DNA of 14,432 bases, taken from the NCBI GenBank assembly GCA_937127205.1, contig CAKZLS010000148.1, positions 1 through 14,432 on the forward strand. Direction: 5' to 3'. The notes beneath the pieces are model-generated. The model was not told where the DNA came from. It worked only from the letters and a program-made list of their open reading frames with translations, and did not search any database. Below are positions 1 to 6,822 of this stretch, piece after piece (the stretch's first letter is position 1; each line of letters opens with the position of its first letter). Position numbers and translations under genes: made by a program. This stretch comes from an uncultured Rhodospirillales bacterium. GTDB lineage: Bacteria > Pseudomonadota > Alphaproteobacteria > Rhodospirillales > Defluviicoccaceae.

Positions 1-876
1 GGCCTTCTGCGCTTCGGCCATGGCGTCCAGGATCCGTTTGGCCTTGGTGACCTCTTGTTCCGACGGGCTGAAGATTTCGTTGGCCAACTCGAGCTGGCTT
101 GGGTGGATGGCCCATTTGCCCTCGCATCCGAGAACCGCCACCCGTCTCGCCGCGGCGCGGAACCCGGCCTCGTCCTTGAAGTTGGCATAGGGGCCGTCGA
201 TGGGACGCAAACCGTTGGCCCGCGCCGCCACCACCATGCGAGAAAGGGCATAGTGCCACATGTCGTTCCAGTGCTCCTGCCGCTCGCCGCCTTCGCCGGC
301 ATCGGTGAGAACGTGGTAGTCGGGGTGGGGACCGCCGATGGTCATGGTGCGCATGCCCGTCGACGCGGCGTAATCGCCGGACCCCAGGTGCATCGATTCG
401 TTGCGGGTGCTGGCCCGGGCGATTTCATGGATGTTCTGCATACCGAGCGCGGACTCGACCAGCAGTTCGATGCCGATGCGCCGGTCGCGGCCCTTCGCGG
501 CCTCGATCTGGGTGAGCAGGACATCCACCGTGTAGACATCCGAGGCGGTACCCACCTTCGGGATCATCATCAGATCGAGCCGATCGCCCGCGCCTTCGGC
601 CATCTCGATGACATCGCGGTACATGTAGGGCGTGTCGAGACCGTTGATGCGCACCGAAAGCGTCCGGTCGCCCCAGTCCATATCGTTGATCGCCTGTACG
701 ACGTTTTTCCGCGCCTGGGCTTTCTCGTCGGGCGCCACCGCGTCTTCCAGGTCAAACAGGATCACGTCGGCCGGAGCCTTGGTGGCCTTTTCGAGAAAAC
801 GGAGACTGGAGCCGGGAACGGCCAGTTGGGAACGGTTCACGCGCGCACGGCACGGTTGGACGATTGTAAAGCTCAC
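1..876 (-). CDS. Malyl-CoA / beta-methylmalyl-CoA lyase-like CoA-ester lyase (HpcH/HpaI family), C-terminus cut by window edge
   Basis: HpcH/HpaI-family CoA-ester lyase, which makes or cleaves malyl-CoA-type C-C bonds (acetyl-CoA or propionyl-CoA plus glyoxylate) in the cytoplasm. The reading frame gives 292 residues and is still open at base 1. From memory the chain resembles proteobacterial L-malyl-CoA/beta-methylmalyl-CoA lyase (about 318 residues), so roughly 25 residues are missing. Visible family features: FDLEDAVAPDEKAQAR (res. 41-56), SVRINGLDTP (74-83) with the CoA/substrate arginine R76, MMIPKVG (103-109), the metal-binding glutamate in LLVESALGM (E141), an aspartate in LGSGDYAASTG (D168), and GKWAIHPSQ (253-261) near the C-terminus. 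The start is a GTG at 876, chosen because GAGAGG lies 6 bases upstream and homologues begin at the same point. No in-frame ATG lies between it and the upstream stop at 922-924. The exact substrate (ethylmalonyl-CoA pathway, serine cycle or another) cannot be told from this window. Confidence 0.88.
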   Translation of the reverse strand, partial: MSFTIVQPCRARVNRSQLAVPGSSLRFLEKATKAPADVILFDLEDAVAPDEKAQARKNVVQAINDMDWGDRTLSVRINGLDTPYMYRDVIEMAEGAGDRLDLMMIPKVGTASDVYTVDVLLTQIEAAKGRDRRIGIELLVESALGMQNIHEIARASTRNESMHLGSGDYAASTGMRTMTIGGPHPDYHVLTDAGEGGERQEHWNDMWHYALSRMVVAARANGLRPIDGPYANFKDEAGFRAAARRVAVLGCEGKWAIHPSQLELANEIFSPSEQEVTKAKRILDAMAEAQKA

Positions 877-894
877 GGCACCCTCTCGGAGTTT

Positions 895-958
895 GTTATG
901 CGTTGCGGCATATTGGTGAATTCAAGCTTCTTATAACGATCTGCGCGCGATCGCTCCA
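895..958 (-). promoter_or_regulatory. Possible promoter elements for the malyl-CoA-lyase-like gene
   Basis: Read on the minus strand, the 95-base gap after xerD has two weak sigma70-like pairs. One is TGGAGC (953-958) and TATAAG (930-935), 17 bases apart. The other is TTGAAT (920-925) and CATAAC (895-900), 19 bases apart. Neither is close to consensus, and the second would leave a leader that barely contains the ribosome binding site. This is only a candidate region. Confidence 0.2.
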
Positions 959-971
959 TGCTTAGAGTCGC

Positions 972-1946
972 TTAGGATCCGTCTTTCGCTCTCGAGCGGG
1001 CCAGTGGGTGGTGTTTTGTGACCAAATCCTTCAAGCGCTGATCAAGCACATGGGTATAGATCTGGGTGGTGCCGATGTCTGCATGACCGAGCATCTGCTG
1101 CAAGCTGCGCAGGTCGGCGCCGTGGGCAAGTAGGTGACTGGCGAATGAATGCCGCAGCACATGAGGCGACACGCGTCTCGGCTCGATCCCCGCTTCCACC
1201 GCCAGATCCTTGAGCTTCTGGCCAAAGCGGGTTCGTGTCAGGTGGCCCTCCGCCGACCTGGATGGAAACAGCCATGGAGACGCGGCGCTTTTCTGCATGG
1301 CCAGACGCTTCGGGAAAAACACCTTGCGAACAGCGGCGTACGCGGCGAGCGCTTCCATCGCCGGCTCGGTGAGCGGGACCATGCGCTCCTTGTCCCCCTT
1401 GCCGCGCACGATCAGCATGCCGTCTTCACGGGACAACGCCGACACCGGTAACTGAACCAGTTCCGAAACCCGAAGACCCGAGGCATACAGCACCTCCATA
1501 AGGGCGTTCATCCGCAACCCCTCAGGGCCGGATTGCGCCCGTGCCGCGTCGAGCAGACGGCTCACTTCGTCTTCATCCAGGTACTTGGGCAAAGACCGCC
1601 CCTGCCGCGGCCGGTCGATGGCGGTTGTGGGATCGTCCGCGCGAACGCCCTCGAGAAACAGGAACCGAAAGAACTGACGCAACGCCGATAGCCGCCGGGC
1701 ACTGGTGCGCGGGGACATGCCCTGATCCACCAAAGTCTTCAAATATCCCCGAATCACATCCGAGTCGGCGGTCTCGGGGTCCCCCCCGCGGGCGCGGACA
1801 TAGGCGGTGAAATCGGCAAGGTCGCGGTGATACGACTCAAGCGTATTCCGCGCCACGCCGCGCTCCGCCGTGAGCATTTCGAAGAATGTTTCCACATGGC
1901 GCGAGAGCGGTGGGGCCGGTTTGCGCGGTCTGCCTGGTTTGCTCAT
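972..1946 (-). CDS. xerD: Tyrosine recombinase XerD (chromosome dimer resolution)
   Basis: Site-specific tyrosine recombinase acting with XerC at dif to resolve chromosome dimers. The protein is 324 residues. The N-terminal SAM-like core-binding domain covers about 15-105 and the catalytic domain about 118-305. The full catalytic set is visible: R159 (ASGLRVSEL), K183 (RGKGDKERMVPL), H262 and R265 (PHVLRHSFASHLL), H288 (LGHADIGTTQ) and the nucleophile Y297 (IYTHV). I chose ATG 1946, which opens MSKPGRPRKP, with a GGGGAG purine run about 11 bases upstream. A frame extension up to 2141 exists, but it would overlap the small membrane gene and has no family match. A basic tail (res. 310-324) follows the catalytic domain. 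The setting, minus strand facing away from aroK-aroB, fits a housekeeping XerD rather than a phage or island integrase. No attachment site or mobile cargo is seen nearby. Confidence 0.93.
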   Translation of the reverse strand: MSKPGRPRKPAPPLSRHVETFFEMLTAERGVARNTLESYHRDLADFTAYVRARGGDPETADSDVIRGYLKTLVDQGMSPRTSARRLSALRQFFRFLFLEGVRADDPTTAIDRPRQGRSLPKYLDEDEVSRLLDAARAQSGPEGLRMNALMEVLYASGLRVSELVQLPVSALSREDGMLIVRGKGDKERMVPLTEPAMEALAAYAAVRKVFFPKRLAMQKSAASPWLFPSRSAEGHLTRTRFGQKLKDLAVEAGIEPRRVSPHVLRHSFASHLLAHGADLRSLQQMLGHADIGTTQIYTHVLDQRLKDLVTKHHPLARSRAKDGS

Positions 1947-1993
1947 CAACCGGAGGCTCCCCTTGGGCGCACAGTTGCGGTAGCGGAGGACGG

Positions 1994-2134
1994 CTATTTG
2001 GTAAATCGGTCGTTGGGAATGACCTTCTCGACCGGCTCTACGGGCGCCGGGAAATCCGACGTCACGAGAAGGGCGGCGCTTCCCGCGACCAACAGTAAAA
2101 GGACGATCAGCAAAAGCCGGAAGAGAAATTTCAT
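1994..2134 (-). CDS. Small single-span membrane protein, 46 residues, unknown function
   Basis: Short ORF starting with ATG at 2134 and ending 47 bases before the xerD start. The protein begins MKFLFRLLLIVLLLLVAGSA: a basic N-terminus, then a very hydrophobic helix to about residue 25. A short periplasmic-looking tail follows (SDFPAPVEPVEKVIPND, res. 27-43). There is no lipobox cysteine and no AxA signal-peptidase site well placed, so an uncleaved signal anchor is the best reading. I recall similar short proteins ending in PVEKVIP(N/D)D in other alphaproteobacteria next to xerD or aroK, but could not check. The frame stays open upstream to 2251, but that extension is arginine/proline-rich and not membrane-like. 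The ribosome site is weak (GGGTGT about 5 bases upstream). Function unknown. Confidence 0.6.
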   Translation of the reverse strand: MKFLFRLLLIVLLLLVAGSAALLVTSDFPAPVEPVEKVIPNDRFTK

Positions 2135-2366
2135 AGGACACCCTGGCGACGTCGATAAAGATAAACCAAATGTTCCGAAGTCAGGCCGCGCCCGCGATGG
2201 TCCGATGAGCGTGTGATTGACAGCCCCCTTGCCATGACGACAGGCAAACAACTGTATGCTAAAGTCGACCCCTGGTACATTCTCGCGACAACTTAACTGT
2301 GTGACGATGAGCTTTCAACGACCCTTCGGTAGAGTAGCGGGGTCGCGTTGTAGATGGTGACCTCTT
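2135..2366. promoter_or_regulatory. Divergent intergenic region between the small membrane gene/xerD and aroK
   Basis: About 230 bases less GC-rich than the flanking genes, expected to hold promoters in both directions. On the plus strand a perfect TTGACA hexamer lies at 2217-2222, but no good -10 lies 16-18 bases after it. A TATGCT at 2255-2260 is preceded by TTGCCA at 2230-2235 with a long 19-base spacer, the best plus-strand candidate for aroK. On the minus strand a TATCTT at 2158-2163 lies 24 bases before the small-gene start, with only a weak CTGACT (2179-2184) upstream. No terminator-like hairpin is evident. Confidence 0.35.
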
Positions 2367-2927
2367 ATTCCAATCGGCGCTCTAAATAAATCCGTTGTTC
2401 TCGTTGGCTTGATGGGGGCCGGCAAGACAACCGTTGGCCGCCGGCTGGCGGTCCGGCTCGGTTGCGATTTCGTCGACGCGGATGACGAAATCGTCAAGGC
2501 GGCGGGCCGCTCGGTGCAGGAGATTTTTGAAACCTATGGCGAAGAGGCGTTCCGCGATGTGGAGCGACGGGTCATCGCCCGGCTGCTGGAAACCGAACCC
2601 CAGGTGTTGGCAACCGGCGGCGGTGCGTTCATGAATGGCGAAACTCGGAATACAATCCGAGCGCGCGGGATTTCCATCTGGCTGCGGGCGGATCTCGAAA
2701 CGCTTGTCAGCCGAACCATCGGCCGCACCGGCCGGCCCTTGCTGAAGGACAAGGATCCGACGGACATCTTGAAAAACCTGATGGAAGAGAGGTATCCGGT
2801 CTACGCGGGCGCCGATCTCGTCATCGATACCGGTGAAGGTCCACCCGACGATGTGGTCGACGTGGTTGTCAAGCAGCTTGCGGCCATAGAGACGGCATCG
2901 ACACATCCGGCGGCAGGAGATGAATGA
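2367..2927 (+). CDS. aroK: Shikimate kinase (AroK)
   Basis: ATP-dependent phosphorylation of shikimate to shikimate 3-phosphate, the fifth step of the common aromatic pathway, in the cytoplasm. Motifs: first beta strand plus Walker A (VVLVGLMGAGKTTVG), shikimate-binding aspartates in DADDEI, the GGGAF loop, the lid arginine in GRTGRPLL, and the C-terminal RYPVYAGADLVIDT. The start is unusual. The only ordinary start codons are TTG 2409 and ATG 2412, which lie inside the P-loop motif and would remove the first beta strand. The open frame extends up to the stop at 2358-2360. An ATT at 2367 lies 6 bases after GGTGA (2356-2360), which matches the anti-Shine-Dalgarno extension. I therefore place the start there (186 codons); a conventional call would be 2409 (172 codons). 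The gene overlaps aroB by four bases (ATGA), so the two are translationally coupled. Function is sure; the start is not. Confidence 0.9.
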   Translation: MPIGALNKSVVLVGLMGAGKTTVGRRLAVRLGCDFVDADDEIVKAAGRSVQEIFETYGEEAFRDVERRVIARLLETEPQVLATGGGAFMNGETRNTIRARGISIWLRADLETLVSRTIGRTGRPLLKDKDPTDILKNLMEERYPVYAGADLVIDTGEGPPDDVVDVVVKQLAAIETASTHPAAGDE

Positions 2928-4063
2928 ACACGCTTATTGATGACCCCCTTTCCCCTGCCGAACTGATCCAGCTCGACCTGGGACAACGGTCTTACGAAAT
3001 CCGGGTGGGAGAGGGCCTGGTACACGATGCCGGGCGCCGCCTGCGACCGGTGCTCGCGCAGCCGCGGGTTATCGTGATCACCGACAAAACGGTTGCGCCG
3101 CTTTACCTCGCAGAGCTTCAAGACTCGTTGAAGCGCGAAGGCATAGACTGCGACCATCTCGTCCTGCCCGCCGGCGAGCAGACCAAGAGCTTCGATCACC
3201 TGCGGGACCTGGCCGACGGGCTTCTCGACCAATCCGTTGAGCGCGGAACGATGCTGGTCGCCCTCGGAGGCGGCGTGATCGGCGATATCACCGGGTTCGC
3301 CGCCGGCATTCTGCTGCGCGGCCTCGACTACGTTCAAATTCCCACCACCCTGCTAGCGCAGGTCGACAGCTCGGTCGGGGGCAAGACCGGAATCAATACG
3401 CGTCGGGGAAAAAATCTGGTTGGGCTGTTCCATCAGCCCCGGCTGGTTCTGGCCGACGTTCAAACCCTCGATACGCTGGATTCTCGCCAGCTGCGCGCGG
3501 GATACGCGGAAGTGGTGAAGTATGGTCTGATCGACGATCCGGACTTCTTCGCTTGGCTCGAATTGAACGGTGCCGCGGTATGCGGCGGCGATCATGCGGC
3601 CCAGACGCACGCCGTTGTAACCAGTTGCAAGGCCAAGGCGGCGATTGTGGCGGCGGATGAGCGCGAAGCCGGTCAGCGGGCGCTGCTCAACCTGGGGCAC
3701 ACATTCGGCCATGCGCTGGAGGCCGAAACGGGATATGGAGACGCATTGCTCCATGGCGAAGCGGTGGCGATCGGCATGGTCATGGCGTTCGATCTCTCGG
3801 TTCGACTCGGTCTTTGCCCGGCCGGCGATCTGGAACGGCTGCGCCGGCACCTGAACGGCGTCGGTATGCCCACCCGTTTGCCGACGGTGCAGGGGGTGAA
3901 CTGGTCCGCCGACGCCTTGATGGATCACATGAGCCGCGACAAAAAGGTTCGCGACGGCCGTATGACGTTCGTGCTGGCCCGCGGGATCGGTCAATCCTTC
4001 ATCAGCCGCGACGTCGACGCGCCGACCGTTCACACATTCCTGTCCGATGCCGTCTCCGTTTAG
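2924..4063 (+). CDS. aroB: 3-dehydroquinate synthase (AroB)
   Basis: Converts DAHP to 3-dehydroquinate using NAD+ and a divalent metal, the second step of the shikimate pathway, in the cytoplasm. At 379 residues it is a normal full length. The NAD-binding stretch is ALGGGVIGDITGFAA (res. 113-127). IPTTLLAQVDSSVGGKTGIN follows (139-158), with the active-site lysine K154. Metal ligands are visible at E196 (GYAEVVKYG), H259 (LNLGHTFGHALE) and H277 (LLHGEAVAIGM). The ATG overlaps the aroK stop in an ATGA, and GGAG lies just upstream inside the aroK end. Pairing with aroK is a classical arrangement, and the two genes feed the same pathway. Confidence 0.96.
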   Translation: MNTLIDDPLSPAELIQLDLGQRSYEIRVGEGLVHDAGRRLRPVLAQPRVIVITDKTVAPLYLAELQDSLKREGIDCDHLVLPAGEQTKSFDHLRDLADGLLDQSVERGTMLVALGGGVIGDITGFAAGILLRGLDYVQIPTTLLAQVDSSVGGKTGINTRRGKNLVGLFHQPRLVLADVQTLDTLDSRQLRAGYAEVVKYGLIDDPDFFAWLELNGAAVCGGDHAAQTHAVVTSCKAKAAIVAADEREAGQRALLNLGHTFGHALEAETGYGDALLHGEAVAIGMVMAFDLSVRLGLCPAGDLERLRRHLNGVGMPTRLPTVQGVNWSADALMDHMSRDKKVRDGRMTFVLARGIGQSFISRDVDAPTVHTFLSDAVSV

Positions 4064-4099
4064 AGAGCGCCCTATCGTCTGTTTTCGGAAAACGCAGCA

Positions 4100-5389
4100 A
4101 TGACACCCTTGTTGATTGTCCTCAGTGCTATCTTCCTGTTGCTCCTGCTATCGGCATTTTTCTCCGGATCCGAAACGGCTCTTACCGCCGCTTCGCGGCC
4201 GCTGATGCATCAGATGGAGCAGAACGGCAACCAGAAAGCCGGGATCGTCAATCGTCTCCTCGGCAACACCGACCGCCTTATCGGCTCGATCCTGCTGGGC
4301 AACAACCTGGTGAACATCTTCGCCTCGGCACTGGCGACCAGCGCGCTGATCACGATGTTCGGGGAAGCGGGGGTTGTCTACGCAACACTGGGGATGACGC
4401 TGCTGGTGCTGATCTTCGCCGAAATTCTCCCCAAGACCTTTGCGTACCGGAATGCCAATAAGGTCGCGCTGTGGATCGCCCCGGTCATCAACACCCTGGT
4501 CATTGTGTTCTCGCCGGTTACGCGCGCCATGCAGTTTGTGGTTCAGATAACCCTTCGACTGTTCGGTGCCGATCCGGAGTTCAAGGAAGGTCTCGGTCCT
4601 AGTTCGGAAGCACTCCGGGGCGCGATCGAGTTGCACCGGGGCGAAGGCACCGAAGTCAGGCACGAACGCGCCATGCTCCGGAGCATTCTCGATCTGGCCG
4701 AAGTGGACGTCGGAGAGATCATGACCCACCGCAAGAACGTGACCATGATCGACGCCGACGACCCGCCGGACGGCGTGGTCGCCCAGGTGCTGGCCAGTCC
4801 GTTCACGCGGATCCCGATTTGGCGGGGCGAGCCGGACAATATCCTTGGCGTCATCCATGCCAAAGCTTTGCTCCGGGCGGTCAAGGCCATGGAGGGCAAG
4901 CTCGAAGGCCTCGACGTGGAGGAGCTGGCGGCGGATCCATGGTTCGTACCCGAGTCCACCTCATTATTGGACCAGCTGCAGGCTTTTCGCCGCCGGCGCG
5001 AGCACTTCGCCCTGGTGGTCGACGAGTACGGCAGCTTGATGGGGATCGTCACGCTTGAGGATATCCTGGAGGAGATCGTGGGCGAGATCGCCGACGAGCA
5101 CGACGTCGACGTTCCCGGCGTCATACGGCAGCCCGACGGCAGCTACGTGGTGCAGGGCACGGTGACGATTCGCGATCTCAATCGCCGGTTCGAATGGGGC
5201 CTTCCCGACGAGGAAGCGGCCACGGTTGCCGGGCTGGTGCTGCATGAAGCCCGGCGCATCCCCGACATCGGTCAGGCCTTCAACTTCCATGATCTGCGTT
5301 TCGAGATCCTGCGCCGGTTACGCAACCAGATCACGGCGATCCGCATAACCCCACCGCGCGAGACCAAAGAAGACGCGCCCAAGGCATAA
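4100..5389 (+). CDS. HlyC/CorC (CNNM) family membrane protein with paired CBS domains
   Basis: 429-residue inner-membrane protein of the CNNM/CorC family, often annotated as hemolysin-like or as a magnesium/cobalt efflux protein. The N-terminal DUF21 transmembrane domain covers about 1-190. It begins with a hydrophobic helix, then the family signature SAFFSGSETALTAA (res. 18-31), followed by ILLGNNLVNIFASA and LIFAEILPKTFAYRN. A pair of CBS domains covers about 205-330 (VGEIMTHRKNVTMIDAD at the start; VVDEYGSLMGIVTLEDILEEIVGEI at the end). The C-terminal CorC_HlyC domain is about 345-425 (YVVQGTVTIRDLN ... EAATVAGLVLHEARRIPDIG). It lies 36 bases after aroB, the common alphaproteobacterial order, and is probably cotranscribed. 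The family is linked to Mg2+ export with the CBS pair sensing nucleotide; which ion it moves here cannot be read from sequence. Confidence 0.9.
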   Translation: MTPLLIVLSAIFLLLLLSAFFSGSETALTAASRPLMHQMEQNGNQKAGIVNRLLGNTDRLIGSILLGNNLVNIFASALATSALITMFGEAGVVYATLGMTLLVLIFAEILPKTFAYRNANKVALWIAPVINTLVIVFSPVTRAMQFVVQITLRLFGADPEFKEGLGPSSEALRGAIELHRGEGTEVRHERAMLRSILDLAEVDVGEIMTHRKNVTMIDADDPPDGVVAQVLASPFTRIPIWRGEPDNILGVIHAKALLRAVKAMEGKLEGLDVEELAADPWFVPESTSLLDQLQAFRRRREHFALVVDEYGSLMGIVTLEDILEEIVGEIADEHDVDVPGVIRQPDGSYVVQGTVTIRDLNRRFEWGLPDEEAATVAGLVLHEARRIPDIGQAFNFHDLRFEILRRLRNQITAIRITPPRETKEDAPKA

Positions 5390-5418
5390 GGGCCGGTCAC
5401 GAGAAACAGAGACGGATA

Positions 5419-5871
5419 TTGAAGAAGCTCAAGATCATACCGGATGTCGTGCAGGCGGGCGGCTTTGAAACGGTTTCACCCTCGGCCACCGTCCATCAGG
5501 CGGCGCACCGAATGGCGGAGCGGGACCAGGGCGTACTGCCTGTCGAAGACGAGGTTGGTAATCTGGTCGGTGTACTTACGGAGCGCGACCTGGCCCGATG
5601 GATGATCTCGGCGGGCAACGATCCGAAGCAAGCGTTGGTAGCTCAGGCGATGACGGCGCGTCCCGACACACTCCGTCCCGACGATTCGGCCACCGATGCC
5701 CTGGAGCTCATGCGCATACGGGGGCTGACCCACATTCCCGTGGCCGGCGATGACGGCAAAACGGTCAGCATCGTCTCGGCCCTCGATTTGTGCCGGGCCG
5801 TCAGCGGCGAAATGGATGCCATGTTCCAAAAGGCCCAATCCGAGGTTTTCGACCTTCCGCACGAGGAGTGA
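5419..5871 (+). CDS. Two-CBS-domain protein, probable nucleotide-sensing regulator
   Basis: 150-residue soluble protein made almost entirely of two CBS domains (about 12-70 and 77-140). First: VSPSATVHQAAHRMAERDQGVLPVED...LVGVLTERDLARWM. Second: VAQAMTARPDTLRPDDSATDALELMRIRGLTHIPVAGDDG...SIVSALDLC. Such pairs bind adenine nucleotides and either act alone or modulate a partner. The start is a TTG at 5419, giving KKLKIIPDVV after the initiator. No ATG or GTG in this frame would keep the first domain, and the ribosome site is weak (GAGACGG about 4-10 bases upstream). It lies 29 bases after the CorC-type gene, which already carries a CBS pair, and 6 bases before the DUF2889 gene, so it is probably in the same transcript. 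A partner role for the CorC protein is possible but inferred only from position. Confidence 0.87.
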   Translation: MKKLKIIPDVVQAGGFETVSPSATVHQAAHRMAERDQGVLPVEDEVGNLVGVLTERDLARWMISAGNDPKQALVAQAMTARPDTLRPDDSATDALELMRIRGLTHIPVAGDDGKTVSIVSALDLCRAVSGEMDAMFQKAQSEVFDLPHEE

Positions 5872-5877
5872 TTTTCA

Positions 5878-6432
5878 ATGCCATTGACCAAGCCAGCAGC
5901 CCGCGATCACATCCACACACGCGACATTCGCTGCCGGGGATTCAAGCGTGCGGACGGCATGTGGGACGTTGAAGCGATGCTGGAAGACACCAAGACCTAT
6001 TCGTTCGACAATCACGACCGCGCCGGGATTAACAGCGGCGAACCCATCCATCGCATGCACATACGACTGACCGTGGACGACGATCTGGTGGTGCAAGCGG
6101 CCGAAGCCCATACCGAGGCCTCGCCGTTTACCGTGTGCCCCGGCATGAACCCGGTGTTCGACGCCTTGGTGGGATTGCGTGTCGGTCCCGGCTGGCGGCG
6201 TTCAATCACGAAGCGGATGGGGGGTCCCAGCGGATGTACGCATTTGACCGATCTGCTGCTGGGTCCGGTGACCACCACCGTGATGCAGACCGTGGGACCG
6301 GCGCGCTCGCGGCGCCAGAGCGCGTCGCCGGCCGGCGGCAAACCGACCCTGCTCGACAGCTGCCATGCGTTTTCCAGCGACAGCCCCGTGGTGAAACGGG
6401 AGTGGCCGGATCACTACACCGGCGAGGAGTAG
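5878..6432 (+). CDS. DUF2889 domain protein
   Basis: 184-residue soluble protein matching DUF2889 as I recall it. Family-like blocks are HTRDIRCRGFKRADGMWDVE (res. 13-32), LEDTKTYSF (36-44), SGEPIHRMHIRLTVDDDLVV (53-72), VCPGMNPVFDALVGLRVGPGW (91-111) and GGPSGCTHLTDLLLG (119-133). The conserved GCTHL segment with cysteine and histidine looks like a metal or catalytic site, but no activity is established that I know of. The ATG at 5878 has GAGGAG about 9 bases upstream, overlapping the end of the CBS gene, and is 6 bases after its stop. It ends the plus-strand run that starts at aroK and meets bolA tail to tail with a 15-base gap and no hairpin visible. Confidence 0.85.
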   Translation: MPLTKPAARDHIHTRDIRCRGFKRADGMWDVEAMLEDTKTYSFDNHDRAGINSGEPIHRMHIRLTVDDDLVVQAAEAHTEASPFTVCPGMNPVFDALVGLRVGPGWRRSITKRMGGPSGCTHLTDLLLGPVTTTVMQTVGPARSRRQSASPAGGKPTLLDSCHAFSSDSPVVKREWPDHYTGEE

Positions 6433-6447
6433 GAAACGGACACCGAT

Positions 6448-6747
6448 TTACGGGGCCGCTGCCCCGTCCTCGTCGGGCGTGACGGTTTTCAGCGCGAGGG
6501 CGTGGAGGCCCGCCGACAACTCCTCCGCCAGGGCGGCATAGACCATGCGCTGGCGTTCCACCCGGTTCTTGCCCGCGAAAGCCGCCGAGGCGATTTCCAC
6601 CCGGAAATGGGTTTCGCCTTCCGGCCGGTGGCCTGCATGGCCCACGTGCTGGTGGGACTCGTCCACCACCATCAGGCGGGTCGGTGCCAGTGCCGCCGTC
6701 AGCTTGTTGTTGATCGCGTCCGCAGTTCCCATCGTGGCGGTATCCAT
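6448..6747 (-). CDS. bolA: BolA family protein
   Basis: 99-residue BolA-like protein. BolA proteins pair with monothiol glutaredoxins (Grx4/GrxD type) to hold or move [2Fe-2S] clusters, and some also bind DNA. The BolA core covers about 8-92: VVDESHQHVGHAGH (res. 27-40), THFRVEIASAAFAGKNRVERQRMVY (46-70) with the class II KH-like fold, and the invariant C-terminal histidine H82 in LHALALKTV. The histidine-rich loop with H32, H34 and H37 is typical of the BolA1 type. The start used is ATG 6747 with GATGGAAA upstream; a second ATG at 6732 would lose only five residues. It is transcribed divergently from the EamA gene (75-base gap) and convergently with the DUF2889 gene. BolA near cobST and a J-domain gene is a grouping I recall from other alphaproteobacteria. 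Confidence 0.93.
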   Translation of the reverse strand: MDTATMGTADAINNKLTAALAPTRLMVVDESHQHVGHAGHRPEGETHFRVEIASAAFAGKNRVERQRMVYAALAEELSAGLHALALKTVTPDEDGAAAP

Positions 6748-6774
6748 TTTCCATCGGGTGAGTTACCGAAGTTT

Positions 6775-6783
6775 TGGTATGGT
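6775..6783 (+). promoter_or_regulatory. Possible extended -10 element for the EamA gene
   Basis: TGGTATGGT fits the extended -10 pattern (TG, one base, TATGGT at 6778-6783) and would start transcription about 33 bases before the ATG at 6823. There is no good -35, which extended -10 promoters do not need. It is a single short match in a 75-base divergent gap, so weak evidence. Confidence 0.25.
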
Positions 6784-6822
6784 CGGACACGATGATCAAG
6801 CCCAAACCGCCATAACACCGCA

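Noticed and set aside
918..930. Adjacent GAATTC and AAGCTT hexamers that might suggest a cloning junction
   Set aside because: They fall in a natural AT-richer intergenic gap with continuous genomic context on both sides; two common hexamers close together are not evidence of vector sequence.
55..936. Long plus-strand open frame (293 codons)
   Set aside because: It is antisense to the malyl-CoA-lyase-like gene, which has clear family motifs; the opposite frame is kept open by GC bias.
972..1946. XerD-like recombinase as a mobile-element integrase
   Set aside because: Length, motifs and housekeeping neighbours fit chromosomal XerD; no tRNA, attachment site or phage/plasmid genes are nearby.
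1947..2141. N-terminal extension of xerD by 65 residues
   Set aside because: The extension is arginine-rich, unlike any XerD N-terminus, and overlaps the small membrane gene; ATG 1946 has a ribosome site.
2382..2906. 174-codon minus-strand frame over aroK
   Set aside because: It is the antisense shadow of a well-supported kinase gene, with no recognisable domain.
3353..4033. 226-codon minus-strand frame over aroB
   Set aside because: Antisense shadow rich in H, R and Q, as expected from GC-biased complementary codons; aroB carries all catalytic motifs.
4148..4858. 236-codon minus-strand frame over the CorC-type gene
   Set aside because: Antisense shadow with no domain or start context.
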